DNA from: Bimastos eiseni
Taxonomy: Eukaryota; Annelida; Clitellata; Crassiclitellata; Lumbricidae
Direction of reading: 5' to 3'
Assembly (NCBI GenBank): GCA_959347315.1
Contig: OY365807.1
Span: 33,907,312-33,971,311 of the forward strand
Length of the DNA: 64,000 nucleotides
The notes below the pieces were generated by a model, which saw only the letters and a program-made list of their open reading frames with translations, ran no database searches and was not told the origin of the DNA. Shown here piece after piece: positions 1 to 11,167 of this stretch; positions within the stretch are counted from its first letter, which is position 1, and the number at the start of each line of letters is the position of its first letter. The translations under genes were made by a program, and so were the position numbers.

Positions 1-222
1 GGGCTCCTTAGTCCTTACGCGATAACTGAAAATGTGCTATGTAATTATGCACATAGGGCCCATGATGCATAGTTGAGGCACAAAACAATGTCTGTCTTTT
101 GCCAATATACTGAGCTTTAACATCTGATTTAAACATTTCATAATACAGTCAAATAGTCAACTATAGAGAAGCAATATTGTCCGCAATGCCTCAATTTGTG
201 TTTCTTTTAACTCGGTGGTTGA

Positions 223-520
223 ATGCCACTAAAGTTTCATCAGATAAATAAATATGTATCCACTTTATTGCAGCAATTCCATGTTTATATTTCTTCCACT
301 CCTCCGTGTCGATATGTCTGTTTGGCTGTCTGTGCGCCGATATCTGTAATTGCGTGTGACGCTATTTCTGCCTGTCTTTTTGCCCATATGTCTGCCTGTT
401 TGTGTTCCGATATATCTGTCTGTCTGCGTGGCGATATGTCTGTAAATGTGTGCGCTGATTTGTCTATCTGACTTTGTCCCGTCTGTCTCTCTGTCTCTTT
501 ACCTATATGTCTGCATCTGG
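223..520. repeat. Degenerate TGTCTG-type short repeat
   Basis: Irregular runs built on TGTCTGYYTG alternate with short spacers such as cgatatgtctg. The frame that stays open across it is a by-product of the repetition. The rest of 1-1,440 holds no gene I can support. Confidence 0.5.
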
Positions 521-1489
521 AGCAAAGATTCCATTCTTCAATAATTATTATTTTCGACGCATCACAAAGAAAATATCAAAAATTGACTTTTCAGAGACAT
601 TGTGGTTATAACATTGATTTTACGTTAAATGTGTATTTTATGAGAAGAGAATGCTGCGGACACACATGGCCATTTTCGCAAGAAAGGCACCCATACAATG
701 GTTGATTGCGTGAGCTTAAGGACCCTTTTTGTGGGATCTGACATTCCTATGTCCGCGACTTATAGCGTTGTAGGCCAAATCTATTCCCAAGGATAGGTTG
801 TAGCCAATAGACTTCGCAGGATAAGTTAAGTTCGATAGCTTTATCTATCGACTTTGATGTGCATAATCCTTCGTAGATTAAGAGTAGATTAAGAGAAGGC
901 AACGCTGTCACGTGATCTAGATGCTGTAAACGTAATTTTTTGCATTTGAATATAGAGAAAAGAAATTAAGCAGATGAAGATTAAAATAATGCAATGAGAT
1001 TGTGTTGCTAAGATAATATCCTACCAACATCCATGCTATCGTGGATGCTCAAAGTCGGAATGACTATTACTGGCAAATTGTGCTTTCACGAGATCCTGAA
1101 TCTGAGATGAATAGGGATAATGACTCTACTGTAGAAGGAATTAGTGGAGTGAGAGAATTTATTGTGCAATTGTATGGCATTTGGATAATGATCAAACTGG
1201 ATCCGATTGGTCTATAGGTTAAGCGTTTGATGGACGATCTCGATGACGTTATACTTATAAGTTGACGCAGTGTCTTCTTAGTAGCATATGCAATCTCCGC
1301 AAGCCGAAGATTTTTCGAGTTGTGTACTAAGGTAAATTTCACTGCCACAATGAGAGGCAGTGGCTGGCGTTACAGAATTACAGAGGATGAACATAGAAGG
1401 TCATGTGACTGAACCTAGAGGAGCATCAGAAACCACTGAGGGATGGCGGAGGACACGATGGAACGAACGGGTGACCAGAGTTGTTCCCG

Positions 1490-1612
1490 GGTCTGGTTGA
1501 CCCGCGAGTCAGTTCGGGTCGGGCCGGGTCGGGTTACGAATATCTGTATATTAGGTCGAAATCCTGGTGGATCGGATTGGGTCGGGTCCCAAACCCAGAC
1601 CCATTTCGACCC
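1490..1612. repeat. GGGTC/GACCC-rich interspersed repeat, copy 1
   Basis: Dense short words GGGTCGGGTC and, toward the right end, their complement GACCCA. A second patch of the same words lies at 2,340-2,470. The low-complexity frames here are not gene-like. Confidence 0.4.
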
Positions 1613-1762
1613 ACCAGTTTTTGCAAAGCTATGTGCTTTTCATAATGATTCGTTACTGTTTACATCTTCATTTTTAAGAGATTCTCAAGGCACCTGAGTG
1701 AGGAAAGAACAGCAGAAGATGCCCCAAACCCAGGCAATGGCAAAGCCGATTGAACCTGATAC

Positions 1763-1839
1763 GCGCGATTGACTTCTGAGACAAATTATCGGGCTCTCGT
1801 TTATAGTACCCGATTATTTGACTCAGAAGTCAATCACGC
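1763..1839. repeat. Short inverted repeat (about 31-bp arms)
   Basis: The left arm (1763-1793) contains GATTGACTTCTGAG; the right arm (1809-1839) is its reverse complement with about four mismatches. The loop is about 15 bp. The form fits a decayed MITE or foldback. No clear target-site duplication was seen. Confidence 0.55.
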
Positions 1840-2339
1840 AACTTGATGCTACCCTTTTGAAATATAGATGAGTACAAGCCCAGCATTAAAATCTCTTACT
1901 TATGTCAGCATCGCTTTTGCGAACCACGGTCCTTATTGGACCATGGTGTTAATCAGTTACAATAAAATAAATTTAATATAGTCAAGAAATTAGCGTGAAA
2001 ACTTAGGACAACACCGGATTAGTTCCTTTCAACTCTAAACTCGGCTCAAGTTGCCGTATGGCATAATTCCTCATTGAAAATACGAAAGGTCAATAGATTG
2101 ATTACTAGCGTGTGAATTACCTGAGGTTGTAACCCTGGAACATGCGAGCCGTACTCTTGGTTACCTAATAATATCCTGAATTGTTTTGCATTATATTTAT
2201 GAGCAAAGTAAGCTTAGGCTAAAAGAAATGGAATAATACTTTCTCATAAATCAATACTATCATCGTATATGGCGGCCTGACTGTGTTGCGTTTTTGCGAC
2301 ATTAGAAATTGACGATGAACAATATCGGTAAAATTAGCA

Positions 2340-2470
2340 CCAAAGTCGGGTCGGTTTGGGTAAGGTCATGTCCGTCATGGGTCAGGTCATACATTTGGCT
2401 GCGGGAGTTGAATCGGGTCTGATCTATTTTTGATGTTTCCATTTGGGTCGGGTCATGAAAATTGGACCCA
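2340..2470. repeat. GGGTC-rich interspersed repeat, copy 2
   Basis: Words such as GGGTCGGGTCGG, GGGTCAGGTCA and GGGTCGGGTCA recur irregularly, matching the patch at 1,490. From 2,540 to 5,340 I see only unique AT-rich sequence. Confidence 0.35.
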
Positions 2471-5354
2471 TTAACAACTCTGTGGGTGACGCAAATGATT
2501 AGGTTTAGAGGAATAGAAGACAACCTCCAAACGAGTAACATGTCAGAGATATACCTAAGGACTGTTTGTGGATTTTGACAATAAAGATACGATAATCCAC
2601 CACATGTACGCTGTGGTCGCCACGGTCGAAACGGAAAAACAAAATAATATAGAATAATAGGACCCCTATTTTGTGTGACTCTGTCCTAAAAGCAATGACA
2701 AGGTTTCGTCTAAATACAGACTGAAGAGATTGTTACATAAGGTGGCAATGAGAATGGGTTATTTTATTGTTTTTATTTCTTATAATTTAGACCAGTTATT
2801 GCGCGTGTTAAGCCACTCAAATGAGCGTCAGACAAATATGTGCGAAGGACTCGTCGAAGGTCGTTATCCGTCTGTGCTGTAGTTCGTCGTTCGATGGATG
2901 GTATTATTGTCAACCTCGCAGGGTTAGAGGAACATTAGAGGAACACTAGTCGACCGGGCAATAGCCTACAATCTAAGTAACAGTCGGCTGGAATGATTTA
3001 TGAGACAGCAATATCTGTCTAATACATTAGATATCTTGCTCTTTGTCTTGGTCGCGTGTCAAAAACATGACAGTTTTGCGAACAGCAGTCGATGCTATAT
3101 AGGGCTCTGTATAAAGTCCGCTATTGCCCGCAATTTTGGGATTGCCTGTCGCAAGCCTTGAAAATGCGCTATGTGAGTTTTTGCACAAGTTGCATAAGGA
3201 GTTAATGGGCAATTGCATTGGCAAAAGTGGCGGATCTTCAAATCTTTGCAAATCTAAAACGGAGGCATATCTGATGAATCTGTAGCTGATATTATTCGCC
3301 ATTTACTATTCGGATGGGCAAAATATTGTGAAACAAGATAGGCTTAGATAGGTTAAGTATAATTGTTGCAGTAACACATTTAAGTGACGGGTCCACTCTT
3401 TCAGGTGACGGATTCAGGTTTCAGGTTTCGGATCTTAAATCAGCGGTATCGGATGCCAGATACGGAAGGATCCGGTTGAATTTAGCCACTGAACTAAAGT
3501 AGAACTGAAAGAGAACACACCGTTTTCAGCACTCATTGTAATGAAGTATATTGGGCGCAGTTAATCTTTCGAAGACACTTAAGCATCAGACAGAGATGAT
3601 CGAGTAGAAGCAGCGTTACAGCTACAGTAATAATGATATATGCAAACACGGCGTTACACGCACCAATCGCACAGAATGATGTTACATAACTGTTCAAAAC
3701 AAAACTAGAATAAAACGCAATTAACAATGCACTAATAATGTGAGTATAGGAACAATAGCAGCTTTTCGCAGTGTATCGGACCTCAAGATCTCGAGAACAC
3801 CTAATCACATGTTTGCGCGTAAGAACTACGAACAACTACATATATAGCTTCATGCGACAATAATTAATAACAATTAGTTTACCCCTTTAGTCGAGCGCAA
3901 TCAAGCACCAAAATACGTCTAAAAACAAAGTAAATGCAGTTCACTAATTTATATGCACATCGATATATACACGTTTTGCGCCCTTATGAGGTTCTGTAAA
4001 GGTTCTTCATAAATGGCGAAATACAATAAATTAACCGTAATAATTATGTCTTACATGAAGTCAATGTATGAAGTTGTTAACAATCGTATTCGCCATTATA
4101 AGGCATTACAATGCAGCTAAATGTAAGACAATGACATTATATCGCATTTGAAGTTAAGTCGCTTGACGTTGAATAAACAAATGGACGAAGTTAGATTGTC
4201 GTATAGGTGCGATTACGAAAACTGTTTCAGATCTCATGCACGTACGAAATCGAAGCCTTCACATGTAACTGTAATCGTGATCTCTAAACTTCTAAAGCAC
4301 CACTGGAACGCCAAACGAAGGACACCAGCTTATTCACGAACGCTGCGTCGAATCAGAGGGTTGTTCAAAGAGTATACCCATGGTCCATGGAAGGTCCAGG
4401 TTCAGTTCCCAGAGAGTGAGAGAAGTTGTAAAGGCGGGTACAGCCGTATTCGGATATTGAAAAAATATGTATTGAAGGAGTGCGTAATAACAAGGTTACA
4501 ACAGAAACAGTGGTGCTATATGATCAGAGGAAGTTTTATATATCCAATAGAATTTCGACCATATACATATTAAGCTGTGTGTTAAAAGTGCGTTCACTCA
4601 ATGAGCGCGTGAAAGAAAAGTTGAGGCTGGTGGACTCCTTGGAAGATGCATTGAAACGTTTGCCATCGGACATCGTTCTAAGTTCCCAGAAACAATTACG
4701 GACCAAGAAAGCAATACAATTGATCACCTTGCATTTGTAAATCACTCTGTAAAATATCAATAAGCTGGTCTCCATTTGCGCGACTTCTGTGGCACCGAGA
4801 AATTTATAGGATATGCATTTACAAAATTTTACATGATCAGAGAAGAGCCTCAATTGGTGACCTCTGCTGCACAAGCAGTCGAGGTTAACGTCTTGCATGC
4901 ACAGTGCGCACCATCTGATAATCAATCGATCAACCGTTAGAGATCAATATTTTGTTCGTTCTTTGACCAGTACAGTTCCTTGATTGTCTTGCAAATAATT
5001 ATAGTATAAAACGCATCATTCAAAAACCAGAATTTGAACGTCGAATACAAAACCAAACTACAGCATAAACGCAAACAGATCAAAAAATTAGCCGAAAATA
5101 ATACTAGCTATTAAAGAGTGTGCGTCCTTCTGTCTCCATTATGTCAATATTATCAAACGATATAAAATCTATTTAAATTAATTACTCTGAATTAACGAAG
5201 ACCAGCAGTTTCTGCGAGACGATTGAGGATTATAATCTGAACAGGTTCAACTCACAATTTAAGAAAACAGTTCATAACGCTATAAATAAGCCAACAGAAA
5301 ATAACTTTGGGAAATCGTTATGAGGCTGCAAACACGGAAACTGTGATTTGCTGC

Positions 5355-5722
5355 CAGGGCCGGATAAACCAACACGGGGGTCCTGGGCTAATGTATATAT
5401 CAGGGTCCCATACGTTAACTTCATGTAAGCCCTAATTTTATTGCACGCCTACATTCCGGAGTAGGAGTTGTAAAGACAAATTATACTATCATTGACAACA
5501 GCTAATGTAGGTTATAATTATTATATATGAAATTATATATTTAAGTGCTTAGTACATTGCACACTCCTTGTTATTGTACTTACTTCACTGACTAGCAATG
5601 GCTTTCTGTTATTGGGTAACTGTGGCATTATTGCACCTACTGCTTTCGTTTGAAAAAAAACCGTCGATTTACAATAATTAGAGTCGCTACAAAAATCGAG
5701 GCCCAATAGCTAGCCGGCCCAG
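5355..5722. mobile_element. hAT-like non-autonomous element (probable)
   Basis: It starts with CAGGGCCGGATAAACC and ends with AGCTAGCCGGCCCAG, so the ends are imperfect inverted repeats of the CAGGGCCGG type common in hAT-related MITEs. The 8 bp before (tttgctgc) and after (ttcgttgc) match at 6 of 8 positions, as expected for an aged hAT target duplication. No coding capacity is visible in about 370 bp. Confidence 0.5.
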
Positions 5723-6730
5723 TTCGTTGCTTAACTGAAAACACATGAGCACATTTACGAAGTTAGCGAACGCGCGCATATATTGTTTTGCGTGAAATGT
5801 TCACCAAAGACATCGTAAACGTTCAGAGGAAAACCAAACTGTCAAAACGTTAAGGCCTAGGCTACATCAAGATACACAAATGCACACCTGGGAATAATAC
5901 ACGCTTAAGACTTAAAACAGACTGTCATCTATTCATTTGCGGAAAGTTGCACAACAGTTTCAAGCTGACAACGCATCATTTCCTTTAACCTAAGTTAATC
6001 TATAGAGAGACAAAGACTAGTGGAGTTTATCTGATAAGTGTAGCCAATTGCTTCAAAGTGAACCCGTTGACAACAATCCTCAGTTTCGTCTCATCTAGGA
6101 ATGAAGCAATAACTTTCTACGTTCCACTTAGGTAAGCTAGCCCCTAATGTTTTTTCTTCTCTTCGCCAAATAAGAACCTTTAGTGTGGCATCAAAATTTG
6201 GTATCTCTTCGTTTTTATCTTTGGAAGAGTTGCTTTTCCTTTCCACTTGGATTGTCATTTTTGGGGATGTTGTTCTCGTGTTTCATATTCTTTATGTTTG
6301 AAATGCAGCAAAACCTACATTAGGTGGCTCAATGGAAGGTTTGTCTTGTCTTCTGGGTCTAAACTGTATTTATTTTCTGTTTTTTAATTCCTTATTAGTT
6401 AATTAAGGTGTATAGCCTAAGCTTACTAATGTATCTGTTCTTTCTCTGATGCAAGCGGTTTGCTTTAGATATATCACCCATTCAGCAGAAGCTCAGCAGC
6501 TGTTCCATTTTACACTATGCCTAGGTATGTAACAATCTATTTGCGAAGACAAATGACATTTTCTGTTTGGTTTTTCTGAGCATCATTCGCTTCACCTGTT
6601 CTGTCTCTCCTCTCTCAATCTGTCATGCTTTGTCACTATGTCTAAACGCTGCGTTTTAAAAACGAGTACAGAAAATATGCGTCGACCTCCTAGTATAGAC
6701 ACTATTTAAATCCCGATTGACAAGAAGTCT

Positions 6731-6824
6731 ATTACACTTTCTCAACGAAATTGGACATCTTGTTTGTCTGTTTAGACAAAAAATCATAAACAACCAAATA
6801 AGATGTCCAATTTCAGTGTGTAAT
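6731..6824. repeat. Small inverted-repeat element (MITE or foldback)
   Basis: The left arm (from 6731) carries ATTACAC..GAAATTGGACATCTT. The right arm (6795-6824) carries AAGATGTCCAATTTC..GTGTAAT. The arms are about 30-36 bp with a few mismatches and one small length difference. The loop is about 30 bp. Confidence 0.6.
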
Positions 6825-7514
6825 AAGAATTTTCTTTCTTACAACACATAAGGCCTGAAATTTTGCCAGAGTGCACTTCTGCGCTTCATGCCAAAAATAG
6901 ATTCCAGCTAATGCACGCTGTGAATGGAGTCAATGGACGCACGTAAGCAGAAGGTTTGCTTAGTTAAGAACAGATCCAACCAAGTCTGCGAATATACTTT
7001 GACTCATTAGTAACCTTCAAATTCAAAGAAATATAAATGCAGGACATTTGAATTTAAGTCTGCTTATTGTCTTTTAAAATATCAAGACAGGTATTTTGGC
7101 CTTGTCTGCTACAAAATGATTATACGTAAGGCTCATCAAACGGACAGACGGACGAACACACAACTACACAACCCAGCTATTGTCGTATGCAATTGGAAAC
7201 TACAATTACTGTTGAAATGTTACCCTACATAATGGATTTTTTTGCTTTAGGCCTATCATCAGATTTTTAGATGTTTACTGATACTGGGTTCGCACAATTG
7301 CCTGCAGATTTTGAGTAAAGTCGAGAACTAAAGAACTCGGTAATCAAAGAATATATATTGAGTTCACGGTATTGATTTGATGATGTTTCGAATGCGTTTG
7401 TTGCCTTGGTGATATGAGTTTTGAGGGGATTGTGGATGATGTTTGAGTTAATTTGTTGTTTTGATTATCTAGAGCTGAGTCTCAATGATTTTTTTGCTAA
7501 CCATTCTTGTTAAC

Positions 7515-7661
7515 TGGCAAACCCAAATGTTGATTGTCAATGCGTGTTAAGTTAACTCGAAGGCGATACCCAGACGATAAAGCGTTGTTATGGCAAACCC
7601 AAATGTTGATTGTCAATGCGTTTTAACTCGAAGGCGATACCCAGACGATAAAGCGTTGTAA
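7515..7661. repeat. Two-copy direct tandem duplication (76 + 71 bp)
   Basis: Both copies start TGGCAAACCCAAATGTTGAT and end AAAGCGTTGT. Copy 1 is 7515-7590 and copy 2 is 7591-7661. Copy 2 lacks about 5 bp (a GTTAA repeat) and is otherwise almost identical, so the duplication is recent. Confidence 0.9.
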
Positions 7662-8082
7662 TGCCAAATAGTTAGTTGGTTACAAGCAGCGTTATAAAAA
7701 AAAGCCATTAAACTACCGCTCGAACGGTTTACCCTTTTTCAAAATCCAAACTTACGTAAAAATAGCAGAAAATGGAGTAAACTGTGTTACACTTAATAAA
7801 AAAGATTCAAATTATGATTGTCTGCGTTAAAGGTGCGACTAAACTATCACAATCATCTTAAATTTGGCCCCTTTAGAATCATTCTCCCATTTTATTTTAG
7901 GAATAGTTAAATGTATGGAAAATTGTATCGGAAGGATTCAGCTGGCAATAAAAGGTGGATAGCAATTGTTAGTTTACAGCTGCAGGAAGATTTAGTCAGA
8001 AGGAAATGGGAATGAGGAAAAATAATTATGAAAAACTGTCGTACATAATGGTCGTTGTAACGGAGGCTAGTATACCCCTAGA

Positions 8083-8570
8083 AGATGAAAGAAAGAAAAT
8101 GACATACAAAAGATGAAAACGAAGATGAAAGAAAGAGGATGAGGGTTTCAGGTTATACGGCTATGATTGAACGGAAAATTAGATAAAGAACCAAAATAGC
8201 ACCAAACAGAAAGGCGAAAAGTAGAAGAAACCCGGATATTCAAAAGATCATCAACTTTGTGGCCACAATGCAGCCAAGATGGAATCTACAACATCTTGCC
8301 CAACATCCTTTCTGCCTACCATTTTCGGTCCTGTGTATAGAGTTTCAGGCTTAGATTCGAAACGAAAATAAAGACAGAAGATGACAAGAATAAGATGAAA
8401 GAAGAAGATGAAAGAAAGAAAATGACATACAAAAGATGAAAAAGAAGATGAAAGAAAGAGGATGAAAGAAAGAAGATAAAAGACAAAAGATCAATTACAG
8501 AAGATCAAAGATAGAAGCTCAAAGATAAAAGCTCAAAGATCAAAGACAGATCAAAGACAGAATGTTATCT
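8083..8570. repeat. Purine-rich GAAAGA/AAGATGA repeat block
   Basis: A segment containing AGATGAAAGAAAGAAAATGA and ACATACAAAAGATGAAAA occurs near 8,083-8,148 and again near 8,405-8,465, followed by AAAGATCAAAGA-type units. It is a low-complexity purine tract and no gene is supported. Confidence 0.6.
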
Positions 8571-8942
8571 TTAACAGAAAAACGAGAGCGGTTCTGAAGA
8601 AGGCAAGGAATTGATGGTGGGAGGAAAGAAAGGACATAAAAACAAAATTAGGTCCGAAATAAATTAAAGATAAAAGGATGCAAAGTGGCCCAAGACCGAA
8701 CTACAAACGACATATTGAGAGATCGATGGCTTATGGGCAAACAATCGTTATCGCGTGGACCAGCTGTGCAAGAAATTTAAAAAGAAAACGTCTAAATGAG
8801 GTCAACTTCTTTCAGTGTTATAAGCTTTGTGGTTTTAAATAGTCTGTTCTCCAGATGAAACAGCCCTACCAACAGTCTTAAAATGACTGGGAATATTGTT
8901 AAAAACGTTATTGCATGTTTGTATGCAGCTATATACACTATT

Positions 8943-9177
8943 AACCCAATGTGTAATAACCCCGTGTGTTGTAACCCAATTTGCAATAACCCAATGTGTA
9001 GCAACCCAATGTGTAATAACCCAATGTGTAGCAACCCAATGTGTAGTAGCCCAATGTATAATAACCCAATGCGTAATAACCCAATGTGTAGTAACTCAAT
9101 GTGTAGTAGCCCAATGTATAATAACCCAATGTGTAGTAACCCAATTTGCAGTAGTCCAATGTGTAGTAGCCCTGAAT
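8943..9177. repeat. 15-bp minisatellite
   Basis: About 15 units of the form CCCAATGTGTARYAA are arranged head to tail with third-position-like variation. Because 15 is a multiple of 3 and most units lack stops, frames stay open on both strands and give repeating pentapeptides (for example MCNNP, CVITQ and LGYYT). These frames are a consequence of the period, not evidence of a protein. Confidence 0.9.
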
Positions 9178-10363
9178 GTGATCCCCATTTAGTCGCACCT
9201 TTTTTATTTACCCAGGGCGAAGCATAAAAATAGACGACGTTTACACTCTGCACATCATCACACGACTAGAGATATATATACATAATTATATTCGAAAGTA
9301 GTAGGTCAACGATATCTGCTACTTTCGTTTGTCCATGCAAAGTATACTATGCATACACACACTGAGGGGCAACGGTGAATAATCTCAGCAAATCACAAGA
9401 TCAATATTAGGTATAATACGAAACCGGCAACTACTAACAACAGCTTATAACGTATCAGTTACTCACGGCATCAGCTATGTACATGCGATAACTTTTAAGA
9501 TAGCAATTCACAGGTAAGGAAAAACTAGGCAAACATCAGTTAAACGTCGTGAGAAGAAGCCAGGGCCTCAAGCCCTGAAGGTGACCCTGGAAAAAAATGG
9601 ACGAATGAAAGGTCTGCTATACATATAGCACAGATATAAGCAGAACGGGCGATTACACTAATTTACATCGACACGAAACCTTTTCACTTCACAGTTACTG
9701 AAACATTAAGCGTTTTAAGTACTTTGGTAAGTTCGAAATGCTAAAGCTCGACAAAATGCCAAAAGCAAATATGTTTTTCAATGTAAGAAAGTAGGAATTT
9801 ATATATAGTTAACATAAAAGTTCTCATATATTCAGTAGTTCGATTAAACCAACCAGCACCAGTTTACTAATAAAAGCTATAATCTCTGAACTTAGGATTA
9901 CACAAGCGTATTGAATAGTTAGTACAAGAAAATAATTCATTTTTGCAAGAGAAGAAGACAATTTATGCAAAGCGGACTCGAAATCTTCATTTGTAACACA
10001 GTATACCTTTCCTATATTTGCTTCATCGCAATTATGGCAGTGCTAGTTCTCGCATATTGATTCAAAGGCATATGTCCGTTACGTCTCTATAATATAATAT
10101 CACAAAAGCACAAAAACAAAATAGGAAAGCAACACTGCAACAATTCACCTTTTATCGTTGACCAACATGTGTGAAAAATAATATAGCAGCTTACATACAT
10201 ACATTTACGCAATACCCTTAATTCAAGGCCAAATCTTTACTATGTATAAACTCTGTAGGCTGTGTCTATGGGACTGCGTATGTGCAACAAGCATATCACA
10301 CACATATATATATTATTATATATATACATATATACATAATGTATATACTTCTTTCGGCGTCGT

Positions 10364-10628
10364 AACAAAAGCGCCACGACATAAGCGCGCCGACACAAGC
10401 GCGCGAAAACCCCGACAAATGCTATTTGCTAGTGGTGAATAGTCGACCCCGCTTCCATTTAGGTATATTTCTTTTCATCAATCTCGCTTTCATTAAGGTA
10501 TATATTTTTTCACTATACCCGCTTTTATTTAGGTATATTTCATCGGTTTACTTTCTTAATAAAATAATTTAGAACACACGTGAGCTGCGCACTTCTGTCG
10601 GCGCGCTAATGTCGCTACCCGCTTTTGT
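10364..10628. mobile_element. GC-rich inverted-repeat element with internal direct repeats
   Basis: The left arm (10364-10410) reads ACAAAAGCG..CGACAT.AGCGCGCCGACA. The right arm (10587-10628) is its inverted copy with a few mismatches and a 1-bp length difference. Between them are three direct copies of a CGCTTTYATTTAGGTATATTT-like unit (near 10448, 10486 and 10510). The GC-rich arms stand out from the AT-rich surroundings. It is best read as a MITE-like element of unknown family. No target duplication was found. Confidence 0.55.
10513..10520 (-). promoter_or_regulatory. Candidate polyadenylation signal (AATAAA)
   Basis: On the minus strand AATAAA lies about 650 bp downstream of the stop codon of the long reading frame at 11,168. 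It lies inside the inverted-repeat element, so the link is only inferred from position. Confidence 0.2.
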
Positions 10629-11167
10629 CCTGCGCGTTTTTGCGGGTTACCGCCTCTTGCGTATGCGTATTGTATATAGGCCTATAACCGCATATAGTTG
10701 CATGATGGGTACTAAATGACTCAGCAGAGAAAATGGCTTCACAAACGCAACAATTATTTCTTGGCAAATCTTGATAGATAAAATATTGCAAACAATTAAT
10801 TATTGCCAATGTTAACCGTTAGGCCTACTTAAAAATTCATTAGCCGTGAAGAGCAACTGAAGTCTGGTAAACGTCTAAATGAATTACGTCATATGCGGGT
10901 CTGACGTCACTGATGTCTGCTGGGTCTTATTTGCAAATTACCTTTAGCAACAATGATACAAGAATGACGTACGATATTAGGAGAATTTCGTCACTGCGTC
11001 AGGTGACCTTTCAAACCATCTGCGGAGGAGATGATCCGGCAGCTGTTGCGGCTGTGAAATTGGTCAAACGGAGATCTAAGTGACCTTTGAAGATGGATGG
11101 TCAATCGTTGGTTCTGCATCGTTCTGAGCCCCTCGGTCACAGATGGACCAATCGTAGCCAAGCAACT

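Noticed and set aside
4181..4573. About 130-codon plus-strand frame with a few Cys and His
   Set aside because: Cys and His spacing does not fit a zinc finger, the longer version starts at a TTG, and overlapping frames on both strands are equally open.
8792..9253. 153-codon minus-strand frame of LHIGLL repeats and the overlapping Cys-rich plus frames
   Set aside because: They are created by the stop-poor 15-bp minisatellite.
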